This document shows, piece after piece, positions 54,502 to 63,459 of a DNA stretch of 64,000 nt. Source of the stretch: Pueribacillus theae. GTDB lineage: Bacteria > Bacillota > Bacilli > Bacillales > UBA6769. Numbering within the stretch: the stretch's first letter is position 1; each line of letters begins with the position of its first letter. The translations under genes were made by a program, and so were the position numbers. The notes beneath the pieces were generated by a model. The model worked only from the letters and a program-made list of their open reading frames with translations. It searched no databases and was not told where the DNA came from. The DNA lies in contig NZ_QCZG01000016.1 of NCBI RefSeq assembly GCF_003097615.1, positions 1-64,000 of the forward strand, read 5' to 3'.

Positions 54502-55665
54502 CTAGCGAATGCCAGCAAGCGCTAACGTCAGCCGCATACGTTCTGCCGCAAGCTCTGGATCTGATATTAATCCCGCTTCGTCTGCAAGCTTGTAAAGTTC
54601 AGCCAAATGTATGATTGATCGGGCGCCTTCCGCTCCGCCAATCATACGAAAATGTGGTTGGTGGCCGTTTAAATACGCCATAAACACAATACCGGTTTTA
54701 TAGGAAAAAGTAGGCTTCTGAAAAATATGTTTTGATAACGGAACTGTTTTTTCTAGTAATGCATCATAAGTGGCAAGATCGCCGTTATCAAGTGCATGGA
54801 TCGCCGCCGCCGCTGCAGGAGCAATTGCATCGAATATTCCCAGCAGCGCATGGCTGTAGCCTTGTTTATCTCCTTTTATAAGTGATGGATAATTAAAATC
54901 ATCTCCGGTATACATGCGTACGCCTTCTGGCAACAGCCGCCTCATTTCTATCTCACGCTTCTCATCAAGCAAAGATATTTTGATACCATCAACCTTATCT
55001 TTATTGTTCCAAATGACATTTAAACAAACTTCCATCGCACTATCCAAGTCGGCCGTGCCCCAATAGCCTTCCAAGGCCGGATCAAACATATCGCCAAGCC
55101 AGTGTAAAATGACCGGCTGTGACACTTGCTGCAAAATTTTCCCATAAACCCTCTCATAGTCTTCCGGAGCTTGAGCGCAAGCAGCAAGGGCTCTACTTGC
55201 CATTAAAATAATTTGGCCGCCATGCTTTTCAACAAATTCGCATTGCTCTTCATATGCTGCTTCAACCTGTTCAAGCGTTATTCGAAAGTTTGGCGCAAGG
55301 TGATCAGTTCCTGCTCCACAAGCAACCTTCCCGCCAACAGCTTTTGCTTCTGCTATTGATTTTTGAATAAGCTCTTTAGCCCTTTTCCAGTCTAGCCCCA
55401 TTCCCCTCTGAGCTGTATCCATTGCTTCAGCAACCGAAAGGCCTAGTGACCATAAATAGCGCCTGTAAGCAAGCGTATGCTCCCAGTCAATTTGTGCATT
55501 TGTTAATGGATCAGTATTAGCAAATGGATCACATACAACGTGGGCTGCCGAAAAAACGATTCGACTTTCAAGCTTTCTGCTTGGCACTTGAAACGAGCTT
55601 TTATTTGAAGTTTTATATTCATACGTTGAGCCGTCTTCTTTTGGAAGCTTTATTGTTAACCCCAT
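54502..55665 (-). CDS. DUF993 dihydrodipicolinate-synthase-like aldolase
   Basis: 388-residue TIM barrel of the DUF993 family. The stretch VDGIKISLLDEKREIE places a Lys where DHDPS/NAL enzymes form a Schiff base with a keto acid, followed by MYTGDDFNYPSLI, typical of class I aldolases. It could cleave or condense a keto-sugar acid. The family has no well-established reaction that I can name. ATG at 55665 follows GGAGG. It lies between the Gfo/Idh/MocA and TIM-barrel genes. Confidence 0.8.
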   Translation of the reverse strand: MGLTIKLPKEDGSTYEYKTSNKSSFQVPSRKLESRIVFSAAHVVCDPFANTDPLTNAQIDWEHTLAYRRYLWSLGLSVAEAMDTAQRGMGLDWKRAKELIQKSIAEAKAVGGKVACGAGTDHLAPNFRITLEQVEAAYEEQCEFVEKHGGQIILMASRALAACAQAPEDYERVYGKILQQVSQPVILHWLGDMFDPALEGYWGTADLDSAMEVCLNVIWNNKDKVDGIKISLLDEKREIEMRRLLPEGVRMYTGDDFNYPSLIKGDKQGYSHALLGIFDAIAPAAAAAIHALDNGDLATYDALLEKTVPLSKHIFQKPTFSYKTGIVFMAYLNGHQPHFRMIGGAEGARSIIHLAELYKLADEAGLISDPELAAERMRLTLALAGIR

Positions 55666-55698
55666 CTTCATTCCTCCATCCATTCAATTACTAATAAA

Positions 55699-55721
55699 GG
55701 GCAAGAGATTTTCTCTTGCCC
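55699..55721 (-). terminator. Hairpin between Gfo/Idh/MocA and DUF993 genes
   Basis: GGGCAAGAG pairs with CTCTTGCCC around five bases, followed by TTTATTAG on the minus strand. It may partly terminate or protect the upstream transcript inside the operon. Confidence 0.7.
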
Positions 55722-55735
55722 AACACCAGCAAGCA

Positions 55736-56905
55736 TTATTGTACTGTTAGTTCTTTATACGACAGTTCCGGAACATCAACCCAGCGGCGCTCCTTCCAGG
55801 AAGCCAACGCCAATTCAGATAATTGCGTTCCTTTCGCACCTTCCAAAAGATCCCAAGGAAACGGTTCGTCGTTGACAATATGCTTCAGGAAAAGCTCCCA
55901 TTGGATTTTAAATCCATTTTCAAACGTTTGATTATCCGGAACTGTTTCCCATTGCTCTTGAAAACGAATTGTATTTGGAATATCCGGATTCCATACGGGC
56001 TTAGGTGTATTAACACGGTGTTGTGTTTTGCAATCACGCAACCCGGCAACGGCACTTCCTTCAGTTCCATCCACTTGAATCGTTAAAAGATCATCTCGGT
56101 CTACCCTAACTGCCCATGATGAGTTTGCTTGGACAACGATACCGTTTTCTAATTCAAAAGTAGCGTATGCTGCATCGTCAGCTGTACATTTGTATCGATT
56201 TCCATTTTCGTCAATTCGCTCTGGAATGTGTGTTCTTCCTAGACAAGAAACAGCCCTTACCTCACCGAACAAATTGTCTAGAACGTAGCGCCAGTGGGCA
56301 AACATATCAACAATAATTCCGCCCCCATCCTCTTCCCGGTAGTTCCAGGACGGACGCTGTGCTTCTTGCCAATCCCCTTCAAAAACCCAGTAGCCAAACT
56401 CCATTCTCACAGAAAGAATTTCGCCGAAAAATCCTGAATCAATGAGGCGTTTTAATTTCAGTAGTCCAGGCAAAAACAATTTATCTTGTACGACACCGTT
56501 TTTAACACCGGCTTCCTTAGCTAATTTTGCGAGCTGCATTGCTTCTTCCAAACTATTGGCAGTGGGCTTTTCACAGTAAATATGTTTGCCTGCCCTGATA
56601 GCCTTTCTAACATCTTTCGCCCTGCGGTCCGTTGTTTGAGAGTCAAAATAAATTTGATAATCAGGATTCGCCAAACATTCATCAAGGTTCGTACTCCATT
56701 TCGGAATATTATATTGTTCTGCCAATGCTGACAGCTTATTTTCGTTTCTGCCGACTAGTATCGGATTTGGCATTATTACGTCGCCACTCGCAAGCTGCAC
56801 CCCCCCTTGTTCACGGATCGCAACAATCGATCGCACTAAATGCTGGTTTGTGCCCATACGTCCCGTAACACCGTTCATGATGATTCCAGTTTCCTTTATA
56901 GCCAT
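55736..56905 (-). CDS. Gfo/Idh/MocA-family oxidoreductase
   Basis: NAD(P)-dependent sugar dehydrogenase of 389 residues. N-terminal Rossmann fold IIMNGVTGRMGTNQHLV (glycine-rich loop with an added Thr), FDSQTTDRRAKDV, and the family EKP motif in HIYCEKPTANSLEE (about residue 115); catalytic region DMFAHWRYVLDNLFG with a His. Probably oxidises a sugar or sugar acid ring hydroxyl. It is first in the group Gfo/Idh-DUF993-TIM barrel. AGGAGAGGG precedes ATG at 56905. Confidence 0.87.
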   Translation of the reverse strand: MAIKETGIIMNGVTGRMGTNQHLVRSIVAIREQGGVQLASGDVIMPNPILVGRNENKLSALAEQYNIPKWSTNLDECLANPDYQIYFDSQTTDRRAKDVRKAIRAGKHIYCEKPTANSLEEAMQLAKLAKEAGVKNGVVQDKLFLPGLLKLKRLIDSGFFGEILSVRMEFGYWVFEGDWQEAQRPSWNYREEDGGGIIVDMFAHWRYVLDNLFGEVRAVSCLGRTHIPERIDENGNRYKCTADDAAYATFELENGIVVQANSSWAVRVDRDDLLTIQVDGTEGSAVAGLRDCKTQHRVNTPKPVWNPDIPNTIRFQEQWETVPDNQTFENGFKIQWELFLKHIVNDEPFPWDLLEGAKGTQLSELALASWKERRWVDVPELSYKELTVQ

Positions 56906-57296
56906 CTGTGTACCCTCTCCTTTTTCAATACAATAGCTAAATCTAACTAACTACATTTATTGTAAAAGCGAACGGAAGAATCGTCTTATCCAATTTAGAA
57001 ATGAATTTGCATTATCAGAAGTCTTCTAAGGAACAGTCATTTTATCCATTAAAAACTTAATTAGAAATCTAGCGATCAGAAATAAATGTGTAAATTTAGC
57101 ATAGGGAGAAATCTTTTACGGTAAAAAAGTTCTTCTGTTGAAAATAGACTCATGGAACAAAAATCAAAGGATAGGGGGTTGAGCAGTTCTTGAGGAATAA
57201 AGAAAGGGTTAAGTTAAATTTTTAAGGAAGACGGATCTTAAATATGAGATTATTGTTTGGATTATTGGTTATTTTATCGATATTCATCAAAATAAG
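56906..57296. other. Intergenic region between AraC regulator and Gfo/Idh/MocA operon
   Basis: About 390 bases, A/T-rich, no open frame that looks like a gene. On the minus strand TACAAT at about 56957-56962 may be a -10 box for the downstream operon, without a convincing -35. I see no other structure. Confidence 0.35.
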
Positions 57297-57320
57297 ACCT
57301 CCAACTATAGTGGAGGTTAT
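57297..57320 (-). terminator. Terminator of the AraC-family gene
   Basis: ACCTCCA-CTATA-GTTGGAGGT stem followed by CTTATTTTG on the minus strand. Confidence 0.78.
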
Positions 57321-57350
57321 GTTATTGCCTCAATTAACAGAGAAAGCACT

Positions 57351-58190
57351 TTAAGCCATCACATTTTTAACTTTTTTAAAATATTGGTTCGTATTACGAA
57401 ATTTATTAGGAGACATTCCTACCACATTTCTGAATGAGCGATAAAATGTTGAAAGAGTTTCATAACCAACTTCAAAGCAAATATAGGCAATCTCCTTATC
57501 AGTTTCAATTAGCAGTTCTTTCGAACGATCTATTCTTACCTTTTGTAAATATTGTAATGGGGTTTCGTTGAATTTACCCTTAAAAATATTATTTAAATAC
57601 CGATGTGATATACCAAATTTCAATGATAGGCTTTCGGCGGTAATGTTTTCAAAATAGTGCTTATCTATATATTCACGCATTTGCAAACACCTAACATCAT
57701 TTGCACTATCAAAGTTTTTTTCTGTTTTTAATCGTATGTACATTAGCAGGGCTTCTAATAAGTAAACAGGTAACGAAAGTTTACATAACGAATCATAATT
57801 TGATTGTTCAAATAGCATTTTACGCAACAATTGCTTAATCTCACTTGCCCGAAATAAATCTAATTGAAAATACTGTGATCGGTTTTGACAGACTTTTAAT
57901 AGTTCTTCTGTAATATTTGGTTCTAATAAATGAGCAGAAAATGCTAAAACAAGTACGGTTAATTTTAAATCCGCCTGTATAGAATGAGGACTGTTTGGGA
58001 TAATTAATGCCGTCCGGTCTCTTGAAAACTCATAACATTCTCCATCTAATGTGATCCTACCGTCACCATCAAGAACATAAAGGATCTGAAAATTATTATG
58101 ATAGTGCAATGAAATGTTATCTCCTCTTTGATGTTTATATTCATATAGATGCACTCCTGTTTCTGGAAGTTCCAACCGTGTAAATATCAT
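57351..58190 (-). CDS. AraC-family transcriptional regulator with cupin sensor
   Basis: 279 residues. N-terminal cupin domain (LHYHNNFQILYVLDGDGRIT; LIIPNSPHSIQAD), C-terminal double helix-turn-helix (about 180-275): ESLSLKFGISHRYLNNIFK and the second AraC helix in IAYICFEVGYETLSTFYRSF, then VGMSPNKFRN. A sugar or sugar acid is the likely effector. It sits between the ABC/ALDH genes and the Gfo/Idh operon on the same strand and probably controls both. AGGAGG precedes ATG at 58190. Confidence 0.88.
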   Translation of the reverse strand: MIFTRLELPETGVHLYEYKHQRGDNISLHYHNNFQILYVLDGDGRITLDGECYEFSRDRTALIIPNSPHSIQADLKLTVLVLAFSAHLLEPNITEELLKVCQNRSQYFQLDLFRASEIKQLLRKMLFEQSNYDSLCKLSLPVYLLEALLMYIRLKTEKNFDSANDVRCLQMREYIDKHYFENITAESLSLKFGISHRYLNNIFKGKFNETPLQYLQKVRIDRSKELLIETDKEIAYICFEVGYETLSTFYRSFRNVVGMSPNKFRNTNQYFKKVKNVMA

Positions 58191-58296
58191 GATTAGCCTC
58201 CTTTTCTGCCTTCATAATATTCTATTAATTCCATTATAAAAAATATTTTAGATTATTCCCACTCTTCCATAGTTGTAATAGATTCAACAGTGCAAT

Positions 58297-58339
58297 TAAA
58301 TAACCCACCCCTCTCGAAAATAACTTTAAAAGAAGGGTG
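58297..58339 (-). terminator. Probable terminator of the ABC/aldehyde dehydrogenase operon
   Basis: CACCCCTCT pairs with AGAAGGGTG (one mismatch) around an A/T-rich loop, followed by GGTTATTTAATT on the minus strand. Confidence 0.6.
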
Positions 58340-58386
58340 AGCACAACCATATATAAAAAGTTTATAGACTTGAGAATCTTAACTTT

Positions 58387-59841
58387 TTAATACTTAATGC
58401 AGATATTAGAGACCTCACTATAAAAGTCTAAACTAAACATTCCCCCTTGACGTCCAATACCGCTTTGTTTTTCACCACCATAAGGTGCTCTTGGATCCCT
58501 AAGAAACCATGTGTTAACCCATGTCGTCCCAGCTTCAATTTGGTGTGCCACACGTAGTGCTCGATGACTATCCTTCGTCCAAACCGATGCACTTAAGCCA
58601 TAATGTGTATCATTAGCAAGCTCGATCACTTCTTCCTCGGTGTCGAAGGGATGGATAGTGACTACCGGTCCGAAGATTTCCTCTTTACTTACCCGACAAT
58701 TTTGATCTAAACCTACGATGACGGTCGGTTGTATATAATAACCTTGCTTTAATTCTTCCACTTTGCCCCCTCCGGTTAATATATTGCCCCCTTCTTCTTT
58801 TGCTAATTGGATATATTCAAGTACCCGTTCATAATGTTGCTTACTAATTAAAGCACCAATATTTGTATTTGATTCAAGCGGATCACCTACTATTTGTTCA
58901 CGAGTACGAGCCACAAATCTTGTTAGAAATTCTTCATAAATGGGACGCTGCACGTATATTCTAGAACCGCATAGACATACAGCACCTTGATTAATAAAAC
59001 TACTTTTTAATGTTGTTTCAATCACCTCATCAAGATCACAGTCTGCAAAAATAATATTTGGATTTTTCCCGCCAAGTTCAAAGGAAAACCTCTTCAAGCT
59101 TTCAGCCCCGGTTTTCATAATATTCTTCCCAGTTGACGTCTCCCCAGTAAAAGCAATCGCCCGAATATCAGGGTGTTCGGCAATTGCCTCCCCCACTGAC
59201 CTACCCGCTCCATTAACAATATTGACAACACCATCTGGCAAACCAGCCTCTTTGAAAATTTCTCCTAGTAAGGTGGCTGTCATAGGTGTCCATCGCGCTG
59301 GCTTCAACACTACCGTATTCCCCATTGCTAAGCATGGAGCAAGTTTGGCACTTAATAATAATAGTGGTAAATTCCATGGATTGATCATCCCCACGACTCC
59401 CAGTGGGCGTCGGACGACAATATTCATGGCCCCCACTTCCATTGGGTAAGCGTCTGTACCCATAGCAGAAATAAAATTAGCATAAAAGTGATAGCTTCCG
59501 GCAGCACGTGGAATATCAACAGTGCTTGATAGCCATAAAGGCTTCCCAGTGTCGAAGGTTTCCAATCTCGAAAGTATTTGCTTCTTTTCTAAAATAAGGT
59601 CGCCAACTTTGCGCAAAATGGCTGCTCTCTCACTTAATTTGGTATTTTTCCATCCGTTGTTAAATGCCTTTTTAGCTGCTTCGACAGCCATATTTACTTC
59701 CTCTTCGCCGCCTTCTGCAACCTTACCAATAACCTCTTCTGTAGCTGGATTAATATTTTCAAACGTTTTACCGTTTATTGGAGCAACATACTCGCCATTT
59801 ATATAATGTAAACAATCCATTCCATTCATGTACTCTTTCAT
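58387..59841 (-). CDS. Aldehyde dehydrogenase
   Basis: NAD(P)-dependent aldehyde dehydrogenase, 484 residues. NPWNLPLLLLSAKLAPCLAMG, GNTVVLKPARWTP, FTGETSTGKNIM, catalytic Glu in FELGGKNPNI and catalytic Cys in NQGAVCLCGSRIYVQ; EIFGPVVTIHPF follows. Resembles hydroxymuconic-semialdehyde/betaine-type dehydrogenases. It is transcribed after the ribose-type ABC transporter, so it probably oxidises a sugar-derived aldehyde. GGAGGGG precedes ATG at 59841. Confidence 0.9.
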   Translation of the reverse strand: MKEYMNGMDCLHYINGEYVAPINGKTFENINPATEEVIGKVAEGGEEEVNMAVEAAKKAFNNGWKNTKLSERAAILRKVGDLILEKKQILSRLETFDTGKPLWLSSTVDIPRAAGSYHFYANFISAMGTDAYPMEVGAMNIVVRRPLGVVGMINPWNLPLLLLSAKLAPCLAMGNTVVLKPARWTPMTATLLGEIFKEAGLPDGVVNIVNGAGRSVGEAIAEHPDIRAIAFTGETSTGKNIMKTGAESLKRFSFELGGKNPNIIFADCDLDEVIETTLKSSFINQGAVCLCGSRIYVQRPIYEEFLTRFVARTREQIVGDPLESNTNIGALISKQHYERVLEYIQLAKEEGGNILTGGGKVEELKQGYYIQPTVIVGLDQNCRVSKEEIFGPVVTIHPFDTEEEVIELANDTHYGLSASVWTKDSHRALRVAHQIEAGTTWVNTWFLRDPRAPYGGEKQSGIGRQGGMFSLDFYSEVSNICIKY

Positions 59842-59855
59842 TTAAACCCCTCCAA

Positions 59856-60833
59856 TTATCTTTTATTCGCTTCCCTGCTGTAAAGAAATAGAACGATAAG
59901 AATGACAAGGCCATAAATAATTTCTCTACCCGCATCGTTCATATCGAATACGGTTGTAATACTCATTAAGATGTAGATGATAACAGCTCCTGCCAATGAA
60001 CCTGCATAACCTCCACGACCTCCCATAATCGATGTGCCTCCGATTACAACAGCAGCAATAGAAGGAAGTAAGAATGTATCACCCATTCCAATATAGGATA
60101 AACCATAGTAACCAACCAACATCATACCTGCTAGAACCGAAAACAATCCACTAAGCATATACACGAGAATAATAATATAGTTGTTTTTCACACCAGATAG
60201 ATAGGATACGTTTGCATTCGTTCCTATTGAATACAACTTTCTTCCAAAAGTCGTTTTTGATAATAAAACCACCACGAATATAGATAAAAGAATCCAAATC
60301 CAAATCGCCATTTTTATCCCTAAAAACGATCCAGTTCCCAAAAATCTCAGGAACTCTGGTGCAGTTCCCTTTGGATTTCCACTAGTGTAAACATAGGTAA
60401 CACTTTTAAGGATACTCCCCATGGCTAGCGTCATGATGATTGGTGAGATATGCAAGTACGCCACACCAATACCGTTAAGTGCACCAAAAACTAGGCCTGC
60501 AGATAGCATAACTAGTAACGCTATTGTTCCTCCATGTTCAACAGAAACTTGAGTCATAATGACCGCGCCTAAATTCAACATGTAGGCAACAGACAAGTCG
60601 AGACCACCAGTTAAAATAACTAGTGTTTGACCAATCGCAACAATTCCTAGAAACGAAGATATTAGCAGTAACTGCATAATGTGGTCTACAGAAAAATAGT
60701 TCGGTTGTATTAGCCCTGAAACCATATATAATCCAGTCATGACTAAATAAATCTTTAGTATCCCAAACTTCTTAAAAACGTTAATCGCTGAACTATTTTC
60801 CAATGATTTCAATTTAACCTGCTCCATATTCAT
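59856..60833 (-). CDS. Ribose-type ABC transporter permease (second copy)
   Basis: 325 residues with about nine membrane helices; RbsC family. Conserved GGLDLSVAYMLNLGAV and GGTSIMGGRGGYAGSLAGA loops. Start ATG overlaps the stop of the preceding permease by four bases, so the two form a heterodimeric channel. It works with the RbsA-like ATPase upstream. Confidence 0.92.
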   Translation of the reverse strand: MNMEQVKLKSLENSSAINVFKKFGILKIYLVMTGLYMVSGLIQPNYFSVDHIMQLLLISSFLGIVAIGQTLVILTGGLDLSVAYMLNLGAVIMTQVSVEHGGTIALLVMLSAGLVFGALNGIGVAYLHISPIIMTLAMGSILKSVTYVYTSGNPKGTAPEFLRFLGTGSFLGIKMAIWIWILLSIFVVVLLSKTTFGRKLYSIGTNANVSYLSGVKNNYIIILVYMLSGLFSVLAGMMLVGYYGLSYIGMGDTFLLPSIAAVVIGGTSIMGGRGGYAGSLAGAVIIYILMSITTVFDMNDAGREIIYGLVILIVLFLYSREANKR

Positions 60834-61858
60834 GGTGTTTCCCCTTTACCATTAACCTTTAAGAACTTTAGTTTCCTCCCTAACTGTGGTAGTACTCCAA
60901 TTGAAAGCGCTAGCAGAAGAATAAGCCCCTGAACGGCATTTTGATAAAATGATGGAATTCCCCAAAAAATGAGAAGACCCAACACAAGAGATAATATAGA
61001 TGCACCCGCTACAGCACCGACAAATCCTCCTCGACCACCCGCTAAGGTCGTTCCTCCAAGCACAACAGCAGCAATTGAATTCAGTGTAAATAAATTACTT
61101 CCTAACGGATCCCCTGAAGCAGTTTGGGCGGTAAGTAATAATCCACCGCAGGCTGAAAATAGACCCGCTAGTGTATAGGCCCATAGCTTCGTTCGATTGA
61201 TCTTGATTCCTGATACAAATGCCGAATATTCGTTTCCACCAATCGCATAGATCGACTGACCAAGCTTTGAACGACGAAGAGGGAACCAAACAAGAAAGAT
61301 AAATATACCTAATACTACCGCGGATACTGGAATAAAGGTAAGGATTCGTCCAGTCAAAACTTCAGAGTAAACGTAAGGTACACTTCCACCAGGTGTCGGT
61401 CGAATGTACAAAGCAATTCCTCCAAAGATGGAAGCGGTAGCTAAAGTAACGATGATCGGTTGAAATCTACCAAACACAATAATCAACCCGTTAAGCAGAC
61501 CAGCAATACACCCAACCGCTAGTACAATAAAGATTGTAATTATTATTCCAAGCCACTGGTTAGTAACCATATTGGAGATAGGCTCCATAATAGTTGCTGC
61601 AATGGAATTAGTTAAACCAATCATCGCCCCAATAGAAAGATCTATGCCTCTTGTTAACACTACTAGTGTCTGAGCTAAAGAGGCAACAACAAGTGTAATG
61701 ACCTGATTAAAAATGGACTGGGAGCCATACCTCGAAAAAAAATCATTCTGGTTTAAAGAGTATAGAACAAGGATTGCTAACAAAATGACGTAAGCCAAGA
61801 TGGCTTCCTTATTTCGTCTATAAAATACCGATTCTAAAAAATCCCGAAATCGATTCAC
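60830..61858 (-). CDS. Ribose-type ABC transporter permease (first copy)
   Basis: 342 residues, RbsC-like. Membrane helices from about residue 18, with RGIDLSIGAMIGLTNSIAA and GGTTLAGGRGGFVGAVAGA loops that contact the ATPase. GTG start at 61858 follows AGGAGG. Twelve bases after the ATPase gene. Two different permeases in tandem are common among sugar or autoinducer-2-like importers. Confidence 0.92.
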   Translation of the reverse strand: MNRFRDFLESVFYRRNKEAILAYVILLAILVLYSLNQNDFFSRYGSQSIFNQVITLVVASLAQTLVVLTRGIDLSIGAMIGLTNSIAATIMEPISNMVTNQWLGIIITIFIVLAVGCIAGLLNGLIIVFGRFQPIIVTLATASIFGGIALYIRPTPGGSVPYVYSEVLTGRILTFIPVSAVVLGIFIFLVWFPLRRSKLGQSIYAIGGNEYSAFVSGIKINRTKLWAYTLAGLFSACGGLLLTAQTASGDPLGSNLFTLNSIAAVVLGGTTLAGGRGGFVGAVAGASILSLVLGLLIFWGIPSFYQNAVQGLILLLALSIGVLPQLGRKLKFLKVNGKGETP

Positions 61859-61869
61859 TTCGTTACCTC

Positions 61870-63393
61870 CTAAGCGACACCTAGAGCAGCATTAATAATA
61901 TTTCGATCGGTAATGCTTTCTTCTTCGAGGATACAGGATACTCTTCCCTGTTTAAATACAGCCACTCGATTACACATTCCGACTAATTCAGGTATTTCAG
62001 TTGAATAAAAAATAATGGATTTACCTTGATCTGCTAAATCCCTTATTAACTGATAGACCTCTATTTTCGTACCTATATCTATTCCACGGGTTGGATCGGC
62101 TAATAAGAGAATGTCAGCTTCTGTTAAAATCGCCTTGCCAATAACAACCTTCTGTTGGTTACCGCCACTTAAACTTCCGACCTCTTGCTCCACATGAGGT
62201 GTCTTGATTTTCAATTGTTCAATCGCATGATAAACTGCATTTTTTTCTTTACTAGTTTGAATAAAACCTAGATTTTGCCTTCGATCTAATGTCATGAGTG
62301 ACAAATTCTCTTTTATAGAGCGTGTCAATAGTAATCCGTCATTTTTTCTATCTTCTGGAACTAAGGCGATCCCTGAATTGATGGCTGATTTCGGTCCATT
62401 AAGTGGTATTTGTTTACCGAACACTCTCACTTCTCCTCTGGCAGGATAAACACCAAACAATGCCTGAAGGAATTGACTTTGCCCATGGCCTTGAAGCCCT
62501 GCAATACCAAGTATTTCGCCTTTTCTAATTTGAAGATTTAGACCATAAAAACTACTTGAATTAAGATCCCTCACTTCCAGTGCAATCTCATTATCTAAAA
62601 GTATAGATTTATCAGGATAGGTTTGATTTACATCCCGCCCCGCAATCATATTGACTATTTGCTCATTTGTAACTGTTCCCCATTCAAAAGTAGACACATA
62701 GCGCGAGTCTCTATATACTGTAGCCCTGTCGACAATCTGCTGTAATTCATCCATGCGATGAGAAATAAAAATAATCGTTTTCCCCTGTTTTGTTAGCCGC
62801 TTAACTAGAGAAAATAACAATTTTACCTCTTGTGTACCTAAAGCAGATGTCGCCTCGTCAAAAATAATGATTTCAGGATCGCGTGATAAAGCCTTTGCAA
62901 TTTCAACCAATTGCTGATTTGACAATGAGAGATCACGCACTAAGCTCTCGGGAGAAATATCCATCCCTAATTCTTCAAACAACTGCCTTGTCAGTTTATT
63001 TATTCTCTTGAAATCAATGAGACCCCATTTCGTTTTAGGTTCATGACCTAAGTACACATTTTCTGCAACAGATAAATCGGGTACAAGGGAAAGTTCTTGG
63101 AATACAGCTACAATCCCTTTATGGGAAGCATCCACCGGTGAATCAAACTGGGTACTTACTCCCTTAAATCGAATTGTTCCCGAATCAGGTTTCACAACAC
63201 CACAAAGTATTTTAACTAATGTACTTTTCCCTGCCCCATTTTCACCAAGCAATGCATGGACCTCTCCTTTCCTACAAGAGAAAGTACAATCAATTAATGC
63301 TTGTACCCCTCCGTATGATTTAGAGACTTGTGATATTTCCAGAATAGCAGGAGTTAACGAGATATTAGTTGGTTCGTCAGCCAAGTGCAGCAT
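61870..63393 (-). CDS. Ribose-type ABC transporter ATP-binding protein (RbsA-like, duplicated)
   Basis: 507 residues with two nucleotide-binding halves. First half: Walker A GENGAGKST, signature LSLSNQQLVEIAKAL, Walker B IIFDEATSAL. Second half: degenerate Walker A GLQGHGQSQ (normal for the family), signature LSGGNQQKV and ADPTRGIDIGTK. Powers import of a monosaccharide or related compound through the two permeases. GGAGGTG precedes ATG at 63393. Confidence 0.93.
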   Translation of the reverse strand: MLHLADEPTNISLTPAILEISQVSKSYGGVQALIDCTFSCRKGEVHALLGENGAGKSTLVKILCGVVKPDSGTIRFKGVSTQFDSPVDASHKGIVAVFQELSLVPDLSVAENVYLGHEPKTKWGLIDFKRINKLTRQLFEELGMDISPESLVRDLSLSNQQLVEIAKALSRDPEIIIFDEATSALGTQEVKLLFSLVKRLTKQGKTIIFISHRMDELQQIVDRATVYRDSRYVSTFEWGTVTNEQIVNMIAGRDVNQTYPDKSILLDNEIALEVRDLNSSSFYGLNLQIRKGEILGIAGLQGHGQSQFLQALFGVYPARGEVRVFGKQIPLNGPKSAINSGIALVPEDRKNDGLLLTRSIKENLSLMTLDRRQNLGFIQTSKEKNAVYHAIEQLKIKTPHVEQEVGSLSGGNQQKVVIGKAILTEADILLLADPTRGIDIGTKIEVYQLIRDLADQGKSIIFYSTEIPELVGMCNRVAVFKQGRVSCILEEESITDRNIINAALGVA

Positions 63394-63459
63394 CTATCAG
63401 CACCTCCAATAGGTGTATAAAGTACTTTTCTATAAGTAACTAATTTTTCATTTCATAAA